Assembly (NCBI GenBank): GCA_001929475.1
Contig: LXFE01001024.1
Location: 1-10,750, forward strand
Direction: 5' to 3'
Length of the DNA: 10,750 bases
DNA from: Neolecta irregularis DAH-3
Taxonomy: Eukaryota; Ascomycota; Neolectomycetes; Neolectales; Neolectaceae
In this document: positions 1-8,800 of the stretch, in pieces
How positions within the stretch are numbered: the stretch's first letter is position 1
How the letters are laid out: every line of letters begins with the position of its first letter
Translations under genes and position numbers: made by a program
Notes under the pieces: model-generated
The model's input: the letters and a program-made list of their open reading frames with translations, nothing else
Database searches by the model: none
What the model was told of the DNA's origin: nothing

Positions 1-301
1 AACAACTAATTTATTATTACAGATGCTCTCTGAACAGAATTGGGGAGGATTTGGTAAGATTTCTGTTGACGAGGCTATAAATTCAGGCAACTGATCTTGA
101 TTCTCGTCGTGGACCACGTAGCGGGTCGCCCCTTCGTTGTCTATGAATTCCAGGTCAGTAAATACGTTCAAGTAAAAAAAAAGATTGCTATCAATTTCCT
201 CGTCACAGAATCTGAGGCAAAAACAACGAATAATTCAGCTAGAGAAACCCACTGAGAATTCGAGACAGGAGTACAGGTAGACTGCCGTAAATATAATTTA
301 T
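1..301 (-). CDS. Unrecognised protein, internal or C-terminal part, cut by the left edge
   Basis: Two minus-strand exons can be read. Exon A is at most 301-249 and exon B runs from 211 to the window edge, or to a possible GT donor at position 20. They are joined by a 37-nt intron (248-212) with a GTTTCT donor, a CTGAAT branch-like site and a CTCAG acceptor; removing it keeps one frame open. The joined reading is acidic and coding-like, with stretches such as GFCDEEIDSN, YLNVFTDLEF and ATRYVVHDENQDQLPEF, followed by a proline-rich part and several Cys. A run of nine A (174-182 on plus) lies inside exon B and encodes two Phe. An in-frame stop (304-302) precedes exon A, so at least one more 5' exon must lie between about 301 and 600; I could not fix its start. 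I do not recognise the family. The plus-strand reading of the same bases is shorter and is taken as a shadow. Confidence 0.5.
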
Positions 302-599
302 CTATTCGAGAGCTAAGAATGACGCGACGATTCAGAGCTAGTCAAGGAAATAACAACTCGTTTTGATAGACAAAGAAAGTCTAGATCTCAGACGATATCG
401 AACGACTCTTGCCTTTTCATTTGATTATCTAATGTATAAGCCAAAACTAATCTGGACAACTATTGTCTTCTTTTCTGCTACATCTGTTTATGCAGATTCT
501 GCTGGTCCGAGAAAAGTCCGGGTGTTTCTTGGCGTACGAGCCATAAACATCAACCAGTGTTTCGAACCAATATGGATCCCCGATTTTGCTCTGGGATAT
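302..599. other. Interval between the left-edge gene and the F-box gene
   Basis: This holds the 3' flank of the F-box gene and probably the first exon or exons and promoter of the left-edge gene. Short ATG-started stretches exist on the minus strand (for example at 420 and 551), but none joins cleanly to the exon ending at 249, so no start is assigned. I see no RNA gene or repeat here. Confidence 0.4.
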
Positions 600-1690
600 C
601 TAGATTGTTACAACTGCTCCATTGACATCTTCCAATAAATCGACTAGGTCCTCCATAAATGGACTCTTTTCCCACTTCCACCATCGATCGATCTCAATGA
701 GCTTCAATTCTGGAAGCTTATCATCTGCAATCACAAGAGCCAAGTCCTCAGGCTGAAGCGTTTTGTGAGACATAACCGGATATTGCGGTCCTGGAAATCG
801 AAGATGGCGAAGTTTTGATAGAGGCAATTCAAAGGTTGCATTCCTCAGGTGCGATAACTGGACCGTGAATTTGCAAAGATTAGGCATGTGGTGGAAGATT
901 TGCGATTTGATTACCATAGCTGGTGAATCTGATGGGAGTGAGATGATTGTTAATTCAGTAATTTGAGCTCCATAGGTGATGAATAAATGGTCCAAGGTAT
1001 GCAATGTTCCGACTTCGATAACAGTAACAGAATGAAGACTTGAAGGGATTTCTGAAACGGTCAAATATGAACTTCCGATCTGAGAATAAGATATGATCCT
1101 GAGCCGTAACATACAAGTTCGATCCGCTCCAGATGAGCTGGCCATTTATCTAAAGTAACTTGTTCCGACTTTCCTCGATTTGATTGTTTCTTGAGCAACT
1201 TCAAGGCCTTTAGATTGTTGAATTTCCCGAGATATACGCGCATTTGTTCCCAATTCCAATTGCCGACAACAAAAGACAAGTCCAGGACTTGTAGTTGTTG
1301 GCACTTTACAAGGATGGGCAAATGGACAGTGGAAAACCCAACTTGTGGAGCAATAAAATACTGTAGAAGGTGCAACGAGCGTTGTATGAGTTTGCTGGTC
1401 ATACTTGCCTTGAGCGAATGCTGCATCCATCTAAGATCAAGGTATCTAACGAAATTGCCGACCTCGCGCGATGAGATGGCGGCGAGATATTGGCGAATGT
1501 TATGGGGTGCCAAGTACGGGCGGGCATATAATAATGGAATAGCAGCCTCATACCACTCGCGCGATACATATAGCAGTGGAATCAAATAAATATAGTCGTA
1601 TTGTATGTGTGGTTGTGCAAGGAAATGGCAAATAGTTGCCATTAGTTCTGGCGGAAGTCGCATAGTCGAGATTGGTGGGGTATTTCGCAT
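600..1690 (-). CDS. F-box protein with leucine-rich-repeat-like C-terminal region
   Basis: Two exons, 1690-1115 and 1079-600, encode 351 aa. The 35-nt intron (1114-1080) has a GTATGT donor and a CTCAG acceptor; without it the frame stops at once. Residues about 11-60 look like an F-box: RLPPELMATICHFL, then a hydrophobic helix, then YVSREWYEAAIPLLY, which resembles the usual fungal LVSKxWYxxAxPLLY ending. The rest has spaced leucine-rich strands (VRYLDLRW, LQVLDLSF, NLKALKLL, HLERIEL, ELTIISLP, LRHLRFPG), as expected for an irregular LRR fold. By family knowledge such proteins dock on Skp1 in SCF ubiquitin ligases and use the LRR part to bind a substrate; the substrate is unknown here. The start at 1690 is the first ATG in frame; a second Met at residue 10, just before the F-box, is also possible. 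It lies head to head with the SDR gene that starts at 1733. Confidence 0.8.
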
Positions 1691-1732
1691 TTCCGTATCA
1701 TGCCGAAATAATTCCCCAGACGCCCCGGATCA
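1691..1732. promoter_or_regulatory. 42-bp divergent start-to-start interval
   Basis: Only 42 bp separate the ATG of the F-box gene (minus) from the ATG of the Irc24-like SDR gene (plus). Both promoters and both 5' leaders must therefore overlap each other or the opposite coding sequence. I see no convincing TATA box inside it. If the F-box protein starts at its second Met, the interval grows to 69 bp. Confidence 0.5.
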
Positions 1733-2682
1733 ATGTCTTCGGCAACTGTGTATTTATTCAATAATCATCTCTGATAATGCTGATTTTTGGCAAGAATAGT
1801 CACTGGCGCATCAAAAGGAATCGGCTTTGCGGTTGTGGAATATCTTCTTTCGCAGTCTACGAATGTCGTCGCGGTTGCACGATCCGAAGGATCTCTAACA
1901 TCGTTGAGATCCCAGAAGAACTTGGAAATTCTGCTTGGTGATGTCAAAGAGCCAGAAATTCCTGCCAAAGCAGTCAGGCTTGCAATAGACAACTTTGGCG
2001 GTTTGAGTGGATTGGTCCTCAATGCTGCAATTATCGAAGCCTCCAAGATTGCTGATGCGGATATCGAGAGATGGAAAACGCTTTACAATGTCAATGTGTT
2101 TTCCTTGGTTGCTTTTGTATGGCTCTCTTTACAGAAATGTCTCAATTGTAGGCGAAAGAGGCTATACCAGAACTGCGGAAATCGCGGGGAAGGATTGTGA
2201 TGGTCAGCTCTGGTGCTTCTGTTAGGGCATATCAAGCAATGGGAGCTTATGGAAGGTAATTATGTCGTTGGAATAGAAGCTGAATATCTTCAGCTCCAAG
2301 GCAGCTGTCAATCATCTCACAAAAACACTTGCCATCGAAGAGAAGGATATCACTACGATAGCTTTTCGGTATGTGGATTTTCCATAGTCATTCCGATTTA
2401 TGTGATAGACCAGGAGTGGTAGACACGAACATGCAGAAAGCTATTCGCGAGGATTGCAAGATACCTTATTTTCGATAGCTAATGTAAGATAAATCTCAGA
2501 TGAGCCAAGCGGATGTGCACAAATTCCAAAGTTTATATGCATCGGGGGAAATTTTATCTCCGGATCAACCGGGTAAAATTATTGCTGAGGCAGTACTCAG
2601 AATTGAATCATCTTTATCTGGGAAGTTTCTATCGTGGGACGGAGAGGAACTGCACGAACTCAGAAATAGAGGTTCTTCATGA
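1733..2682 (+). CDS. Short-chain dehydrogenase/reductase, Irc24/YIR035C (sepiapterin-reductase-like) type
   Basis: Six exons (1733-1749, 1795-2116, 2152-2255, 2294-2368, 2409-2455, 2489-2682) give 252 aa, close to the 263 aa of yeast Irc24. Introns are 45, 35, 38, 40 and 33 nt. The classical SDR marks are all present: TGASKGIG (residues 9-16, NAD(P) binding), LNAA at 81-84 where NNAG is usual, Asn106 in NVNVFS, Ser133 in VSSGAS, and Tyr146-x3-Lys150 in YGSSK. FRPGVVDTNM follows, then the family's C-terminal SLSGKFLSWDGEEL. The first exon codes only MSSAT plus two bases; it is chosen because the joined frame runs straight into VIVTGASKGIG, whereas no ATG lies in the second exon's own frame. 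The role is probably NADPH-dependent reduction of a carbonyl or diketone in the cytosol (family inference); the substrate is unknown. The fifth intron has a GC donor and rests on frame and alignment. Confidence 0.88.
2456..2488 (+). other. Probable GC-AG intron of the SDR gene, 33 nt
   Basis: The frame from VVDTNMQKAIRED hits a stop within a few codons and no GT donor is available. A GC donor (GCAAGA, close to the consensus after GC) with a GCTAATG branch site and a TAAG acceptor restores the frame. The joined reading is AIREDYKSQMSQADVHKF, which has about the expected spacing between the VDT motif and the following helix in Irc24-type proteins. Both the GC donor and the AAG acceptor are non-standard, so this is inference from reading frame. 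Confidence 0.6.
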
Positions 2683-3889
2683 TGGGGAATTCAAGAAAAC
2701 CACATAGACAGAAAAAATAATCAAACCAGTGTTTCTTTGCGACCGTTCTTGCTTGATCCCAGGAGACCGACACTTGCAGACTTTTCGACAATCTAAATTG
2801 CATACTTGGAAAGATTCCCAATGCTCTGATTTGAATCACCAATCGGATGAGAGCTTCTGAATCGATGTAGCCTTTCAGGGAATAATCATTACTTGTTTCA
2901 AGAGCCGTCATCATTGAACAAAGGGAGATATCTTGAAAGACTTTCTCTGTTTTCTTGATGGAATCCGTGTTCTTCGCCTAAAAAGCAGAATACTCAGTAG
3001 TAAGTTCCAATTTCACCGGACTTTAGATGTCTTCGAAGATTCTCACAAGCTTGTCTTCTGTAATTCAAAAGGATAATCACGCAATCAAGGCTTGGGGTTG
3101 TATTGCTGCCCTTCGACTCCACATCAAGTGATGTGTTATACGATGTTTACCCATTTTTTTATAGGCAACTTTTCTGATTGAATGATGTATTATTCCTTGA
3201 TGTTCTTTAATTTGAGCAGATGATCAAGACTGCTCTAAACATCCCGCCTCCTAAGTTCGCGTATGAAAGTTAACAGAAACACGCACTTCTTCTTCATTTT
3301 ATCGACATCAGCGTAAATACTCCGTCATAAACGCAAATTTTCAAATACGATAAACCGAAAAAGACGTTTTCATGACATCTAAAATACCTCATCGATGGGG
3401 ACCCTGAGGTTGATCTGTCAAGTTATTTCAAGCTCTTCTGTCCAACGACAAAGGTTTTGTATCCATTCCTATCCTTTGCGAGTACTTTACCAACTCTCCT
3501 AGATAAGATCTCCGTACGGTTTCCCTTCTCAAAACACTCTTGATGTCAATTTCGCAAACCTCAATAGCACAGATAATTTACTCCTTTTCCACGAGAAATA
3601 TTCAAGGCGCGGCTGGAGTAGTTTTACTACCAGCTTCCATTTGAAAGCTGCATAGACGTTTTATTGTCTTCCAAGACGACTCTGTCAATGGTCACCCTCT
3701 TGCTTGACCCTCTCTTAATCTTTCCAATACATCAAAATTACAAAAGCGCTAGAATGGAATACACTGCAATGATTGTTATCGATTTTCAGAGGAGAATGCA
3801 ATAATGAAACTCAACCTGTCGTCATTAGCCACCAGCAGGTCATTTGACTATAAAAACCTCCAATTATCCTTCACCTCAACTGAAAAACT
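2683..3889. other. About 1.2 kb without a recognisable gene
   Basis: This lies between the SDR stop and the metallothionein-like ATG. No known family is visible. Three weak coding-like stretches can be seen. One is a minus-strand open run, 2962-2660, of about 100 codons, containing GYIDSEALIRLVIQIRALG. The second is a minus-strand pair, 3116-3017 and 2977-2898, joined over a 39-nt intron (3016-2978, GTGAAA donor, CTACTGAGT branch, TTTTTAG acceptor), reading LDCVIILLNYRRQACENLRR and ending at a stop. The third is a plus-strand ORF of 34 codons, 3026-3130. They overlap and cannot all be real. The right part, up to 3889, probably holds the promoter of the next gene. Confidence 0.35.
3849..3856 (+). 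promoter_or_regulatory. Candidate TATA box of the cysteine-rich protein gene
   Basis: TATAAAAA lies 34 bases before the start codon at 3890, a plausible spacing for a gene with a very short 5' leader. Strongly inducible metallothionein genes commonly have TATA boxes (family knowledge). I see no clear copper-regulator site next to it. Confidence 0.45.
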
Positions 3890-4437
3890 ATGTCTACTAC
3901 GTCGAAAATGCCAATCGATTTCACCAGTCAAGGCTCGTCAAACCAAAAGACGACTTGTAATTGTGGTGGCGATCCCTCCAAATGTGTCTGCTCAAATGCC
4001 ACATGTGCTTGTGCAGGTTGCCCCAAAGCAGCCGGTTCATCCGAGAGGCCTCAAACCTGTGGATGCCAAGGAAATGAATCCAAATGCACTTGTAGTAAAG
4101 AAGCTTGTGCGTGTCCCAGTTGTCCCAAGAGAAAAGCTACTTGTTCTTGTGGGGCAAAGACTGCCGGCCAGTGCAACTGCAGCAAAGCTGATACAGAGAA
4201 CAAAGTTGAAGGTGCGACCTGCAGTTGCGGAATGCGACCTGCAATGCGTATGTACTTGAGCTCAGTTATGTGCTGAGCATACAGATTGTACTTGTTCCCA
4301 AGCTAGCGTGGAAAACACTGTATCTGGGAAAACTTGTTATTGTGGGAAGCGCAACGCCGGTGGTATTTTGCGATCTACAAAGCTTTGACTTACAACCAGC
4401 TTGTACTTGTGAACTGGCTGCTACTGAGAACAAATGA
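3890..4437 (+). CDS. Cysteine-rich metallothionein-like protein with two tandem repeat types
   Basis: Three exons (3890-4247, 4285-4362, 4400-4437) encode 157 aa with 26 Cys, nearly all in C-x-C pairs. After a Cys-free leader of 22 residues come two type-A units, TCNCGGDPSKCVC..CACAGCPK and TCGCQGNESKCTC..CACPSCPK (first Cys 23 and 57, seven Cys each). Three type-B units follow with first Cys at 85, 111 and 137, a period of exactly 26 residues and four Cys each: TCSCGAKTAGQCNC, TCSCGMRPAMHCTC, TCYCGKRNAGACTC. The protein ends LAATENK, echoing the DTENK spacer of the first B unit. Both introns are 37 nt and fall at the same codon of a B unit, just before the second C-x-C pair, in phase 1. No signal peptide or membrane segment is seen. 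The likely role is binding Cu(I), Zn or Cd through thiolate clusters in the cytosol, inferred from composition only. I do not recognise a named ortholog. Confidence 0.8.
4137..4425 (+). repeat. Three 26-codon Cys repeats, interrupted by two 37-nt introns
   Basis: The type-B units of the cysteine-rich protein run from about residue 84 to the C-terminus. C-x-C pairs sit at residues 85/87+95/97, 111/113+121/123 and 137/139+147/149. Exon 2 (78 nt, phase 1-1) is exactly one unit long. The second and third units each contain an intron at the equivalent codon; the first unit does not. Confidence 0.75.
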
Positions 4438-4523
4438 AGGCTTGCGTCCGAACAATGACTCAATGTTCACTACTGCATATACTAATGTATGTGCTTGAAT
4501 TTGATTTTGTGCATTCCTTCCTT
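4438..4523. other. 86-bp tail-to-tail interval
   Basis: The plus-strand cysteine-rich gene stops at 4437 and the minus-strand SDR gene stops at 4524. The interval must hold, or overlap, the 3' ends of both transcripts. I see no hairpin or other structure in it. Confidence 0.5.
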
Positions 4524-5509
4524 CTACTTTGCCGACTTCCTGTGCATAAACCCTGCGCCAGCCTGATGAGATGGGAAGATGAGTGTCTAGACTTGTCAGA
4601 ATTGTTGAAGAGGAGTCTTGTTACATCCGCAATCTACTATAGTTAGCATAGAACAGACTAAAGTAAGGGGATACCACAACATTCTCTCGTCGAGTAGCAG
4701 CAAATACAACAACTTCAGCAATATCTTCTGGTGTTAGAGGATCGACCCCTTCATAAATTGCATCCGCTTTACTCTTGTCTCCTCTAAACCGCACAACAGA
4801 GAATTCAGTCTCGACCTGACCAGGGTCGATTTCTATGATCCTACGTGTCGTTAGCATGGGACTTGAATCATCAAGATGCAAACCTGATCCGAGTGCTGAT
4901 CAATTCTTTTCTGAGAGACTCGGTAAAGGCTCGCACAGCTGCTTTACTCGCACAGTAGATACTCCCGCCTGGATAAGGATCTCTACCGGCAACGGATCCA
5001 ATATTAATAATATCTCCTCGACCACCTTTGGCATGAAGAATAGGCAAAACCGCTTGAGTCATCTAGTTGATAAATGGTGATCTCAAAATGCTATCACACA
5101 TTGAACAAGCCTAGAACATTCGTTTGCATCATTGCATCGATATCTGACGTGGCAACCTCACCAACCTTTTCGGTTCCAAGAACCATTCCACTGTCTGTTA
5201 GTCTGCTTCATAATCACTACTGTACGCATTATTGACCAGAATATCGATATCTTTAAAGTCGTTGGGCAGAGATGCGATCAAGTTGGCGATTTCATCTTGG
5301 TTTCTCACGTCCAGTGCGGCTGAATGGACTTTGACGGTCTTGAATTTGTCTTTTAATTCGCTCTTGAGCTCTGCAAGTCTTTCAGTTCTCCGTGCAGTCA
5401 GGATGAGTTTAATTGATTGCTCGACCTTAGCAAATTCTAGAGCTGTCGACCTTCCGATGCCCGAAGAAGCGCCTGTGATTAGAATAGTTTTATTTGTGAT
5501 GCGGGACAT
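4524..5509 (-). CDS. Short-chain dehydrogenase, YMR226C type (NADP-dependent serine 3-dehydrogenase-like)
   Basis: Six exons (5509-5226, 5190-5100, 5062-4884, 4840-4675, 4633-4625, 4586-4524) encode 263 aa; yeast YMR226C has 267. Introns are 35, 37, 43, 41 and 38 nt, several with clear TGCTAAC branch sites. Visible marks are TGASSGIG (residues 12-19), ILTARR (typical of NADP-preferring members), [10 protein letters not shown] up to residue 96, Asn119 in TNVLG, Ser148 in [12 protein letters not shown], Tyr161-x3-Lys165 in YCASK, and [16 protein letters not shown]. The C-terminus is [13 protein letters not shown]. Family members oxidise L-serine and L-allo-threonine or reduce related beta-keto compounds with NADP(H) in the cytosol; the exact substrate here is unknown. 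The start at 5509 matches the family's short N-terminus. The frame stays open upstream to a Met at 5662, but that part is unlike the family. The 9-nt fifth exon is unusual. Confidence 0.92.
4625..4633 (-). other. 9-nt microexon (Ile-Ala-Asp)
   Basis: ATTGCGGAT is flanked by a 41-nt intron (4674-4634, GTATCC donor, TGCTAAC branch, TAG) and a 38-nt intron (4624-4587, GTAACA donor, TCTGAC branch, TAG). It supplies exactly the IAD of the conserved family string V-I-A-D-T-L-I-F-P, which neither neighbouring exon encodes. Confidence 0.8.
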
Positions 5510-5871
5510 GAATGTTGCGATAGTGCGACAAAGCGGAGGTTTGTCGAATAGACAATGGAACATGCAGTTAAACGATACGGCAAAGTTGTAAACCATGGGA
5601 TGACAGATGTTCATGTACCAATATACTATTTCACAATAATCAATCATTGGCACGATGATCATATCTGGTGGTAGATTGCGTTTTTTGGTCCCTTTTCATG
5701 GGAGACGTCTCCAACCAGCTAGCACTTTCGAGTTAGTGGTCTTCCGTTTTTCCAGTCACCTCTCTATTCATACTTTGAATACCTTTTACTCCACATATAT
5801 CCTGCTTAGAGGACAACAGGATCACCAAACAAGGCTTTGACCTTGACTTCGAAGGGATATGATCAAATTGA
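5510..5871. promoter_or_regulatory. Divergent promoter region between the YMR226C-like SDR and AP-2 alpha genes
   Basis: The 362 bp between two divergent start codons hold no gene I can support. The frame upstream of the SDR Met is open but does not look like protein of that family. The clearest element is the palindrome at 5701-5712. A T-run (5681-5686) lies between it and the SDR start. Confidence 0.5.
5701..5712. promoter_or_regulatory. Perfect 12-bp palindrome with GACGTC core
   Basis: GGAGACGTCTCC is its own reverse complement. It lies about 190 bp upstream of the SDR start codon and 160 bp upstream of the AP-2 start codon. ACGT cores are typical of bZIP (ATF/CREB-like) sites, so a shared regulator is conceivable, but this is inference from shape alone. 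Confidence 0.3.
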
Positions 5872-8800
5872 ATGAGGGGTATTATGGCATAACCGAGGAT
5901 ATCCTGATCCCCGATATAGTCGAGGATTAACCACGTTCATTTCGGATCTTCGCAATGCACGGGCTCGGGATTTGGAGGAGAAAAGGATCAACAAGGAACT
6001 CGCGAATATCAGAAGTAAATTTAAAGGTTGCGGCAGGCTCTCGAATATATCTGACTGATATATTAGACGGGAGTTTGAGTGGATATCAGAAAAAGAAGTA
6101 TGTTTGTAAAGTACGTTTACTGTGGATGAATTGCGATTAATAATCAGCTTCTTTACATCTACATACTCGGTTGGGACGTCGGATTTGGTCATCTCGAAGC
6201 AGTAAATCTCATTACGAGCACTCAGTACTCAGAAAAGCAAATAGGCTATCTAGCAATTTCGCTTTTGTTAAACGAAAACGACGAATTACTGCACTTGATC
6301 GTCAATAGTATCAAGAAAGATCTCGCGAGTCATAATGAACTGCACAATTGTATGGCGTTACATGCAATTGCAAATGTTGCCGGACGGGAAATGGGAGAGG
6401 CCTTGAGTGCAGATGTTCACCAGTTGTTGATATCGCCGTAAGAACACTTGATCATTTTATTAGTGATGGTATTAGGACTTCAAAGGATTTTGTGAAAAAG
6501 AAAGCGGCATTGACACTTTTACGACTTTACAGAAAATACCCCGAGATTGTCCAGGTAGAGTGGGCTGAACGAATATTATCAATAATGGACGATGAGGATT
6601 TGGGGGTTGCACTTTCAGTCAGTAGTCTCATAATGGCATTGGCTCAAGATGCTCCCGAGGCATATGCTGGGTGTTATGTAAAGGCTACCCATCGTTTAAA
6701 GCGGGTTTGCTCCGCTTGTTGTCATAGACTTATTTGGCTAGGTGTTGCTCGATAATGAGTATAAGGAAGGAGATGTCTATTACAAAGTTCCAGCACCGTG
6801 GCTAACAATCAAAATGTTGCGATTGCTTCAGTATTATCCGCCTAATGGTAATATTTCGTCGTAGATGTGGGCTACTAATGTATCTTTAGAGGATGAAATC
6901 ATCCTTGGCATGATTTACGACGTTCTCAAAGTTATTGTCGAATCCTCACAAGAATCTTCAAAGAATACTCAACAAAACAACGCACAAAGAGCAATCCTTT
7001 TCGAAGCCATAAACCTTGCTATTCATCTTGATCCTGAATCTCGACATGTAAAAAGTGCAACAGGTCTTCTTGGAAAATTTATCTCAGCAAGAGAACCAAA
7101 CATACGTTATCTCGGCCTCGAGACTCTTGCACATCTCGCTTCTCAGTCAGAAGATCTTGATGTACTCAAGAGGAATCATAAGACTGTTATGCATAGCTTG
7201 AAAGATCGAGATATTAGTATTCGTCGGATGGGTTTAGACCTGCTCTACAGTATGTGCGATACAGAGAACGCTGAAGCCACTGTTGAAGAATTATTGAAAT
7301 ATCTTCATAACGCTGATTATGGTTTGCGAGAAGAGATGGTTCTGAAGATTGCTATAATCACTGAAAAGTTTGCGACTCAACAGAAATGGTACGTCGATAC
7401 AACGCTACAGCTCATCAGTTCGGCTGGAAACTACGTTAGTGAGGAAGTATGGCACCGAGTAGTCCAGGTTGTCGTCAATAATGAAGCTTTGCAGCAATAT
7501 GCTGTAGCAACATTATTATCATACCTTCAACAAGGTGGATGCCACGAAACAATCATCAAAATCGGTGGATACCTTTTAGGAGAATATGGTCATCTCGTTG
7601 CAACTTCTCCTAAACACAGTCCAATAGAACAGTTTCAGGCCATTCAAAGTAACTTCAAATCATGTTCACCTCATACCCGCGCGATGTTACTATCAACATA
7701 TGTCAAGTTCATTAATTTATTTCCCGAGATCAAAGAGTATGTTCTGACAGCTCTAAGGCAGTATTCACGATCAATTGATCCTGAATTGCAGCAACGAGCG
7801 TGCGAGTACATCGCTTTGTCAACAATGCCAGCAGATGATCTCCTCCAAACAATATGCGAAGAGATGCCACCGTATGTTGATAGAGTCTCGCCACTCTTAT
7901 CTCGATTACATTCGAAGCATGCTGAGACAGAAGATAAGAGAACATGGATACCTGGAGGAAAAGAAGTCAACAAATCTCGAGCTGCGCTAAAAGTCAACTT
8001 GAGTGGGGTTCAGAAACGCCAATTGAGTTCAAGTGCTGGTACCTCAACGGTCGTCACACCCTCTACAGAGCTCGAATTGGCTGGGCTAATGATAGCACAA
8101 GATACAAATGGGTCTTTTCCTTCGAAGCACGTTAACTTGGCTTCAGCAGAACATCTCTCTCCCGGTTGGGAGATGGGATACTCTCGACTCCTACTACAGT
8201 CAGATGGAATATTATTTGAAGATGCTCAACTTCAAATTGGACTTCGCTCAGAATACCACGGTCAGTTTGGTCGCGTAGGATTATACTTCCGAAATAAATC
8301 ACATGCGCCATACGGCTCCTTTACGATAACTTCGTTCAACCCTTCTCCATCTATATTATCAATTCGAGTGCCTGAATTAGTATCAACAGTTCTCTCTCCA
8401 GACGGTCAAACAAACCAGATGTTCCACGTTGAAGCTCTTGATATGTTTGAGGAATCACCTACTGTTCGCATTTCCTATCTCGCAGGAGCATTGCAGGCCG
8501 TGACGCTAAAACTTCCCATCGTCCTTACAAAGTTTATGGAACCCGTAGTGTTGTCAAAATCAGATTTTTTCAGTCGCTGGTCACAAATCGGGGAATCTCG
8601 TGAATCCCAAAAGATTTTGAATGCAAAAGATATCATTGAAGCATCAAGAAATAGAAAAACTATCTTAGGAATGAAGTGGAGTATCTTGGAAGGCGTGGAG
8701 AATAACTCGAATAACTTTGTGGGTGCTTCGGTAATACACACAAAGGCTTCAAAAACTGGATGTTTATTGAGATTGGAACCAAATTACGAAACAAATGTAT

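Noticed and set aside
75-238. A plus-strand reading containing VVDHVAGRPFVVYEFQ
   Set aside because: It looks coding, but it is the antisense of a minus-strand frame that is longer, reaches the window edge and joins a second exon through a good 37-nt intron.
363-638. A 91-codon plus-strand open frame
   Set aside because: It starts at a TTG, runs into the 3' end of the F-box gene on the other strand, and shows no family features.
1191-1589. A 132-codon plus-strand open frame
   Set aside because: It is entirely antisense to the F-box exon, starts without an ATG and resembles no protein family.
3804-4259. A 151-codon plus-strand frame overlapping the cysteine-rich gene
   Set aside because: It is an out-of-frame shadow: the Cys-repeat frame has clear periodicity, while this one is a biased Lys/Pro/Val translation of the same repeats.
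1733-5509. The two SDR genes and the metallothionein-like gene as one detoxification cluster
   Set aside because: The SDRs belong to two different housekeeping subfamilies, the genes lie on different strands, and a 1.2-kb gap separates the first from the rest. Proximity alone does not support a shared system.
5510-5662. A 51-residue N-terminal extension of the YMR226C-like dehydrogenase
   Set aside because: The frame is open up to a Met at 5662, but the added residues are hydrophobic and Cys/Tyr-rich, unlike this family, which starts just before the nucleotide-binding motif.
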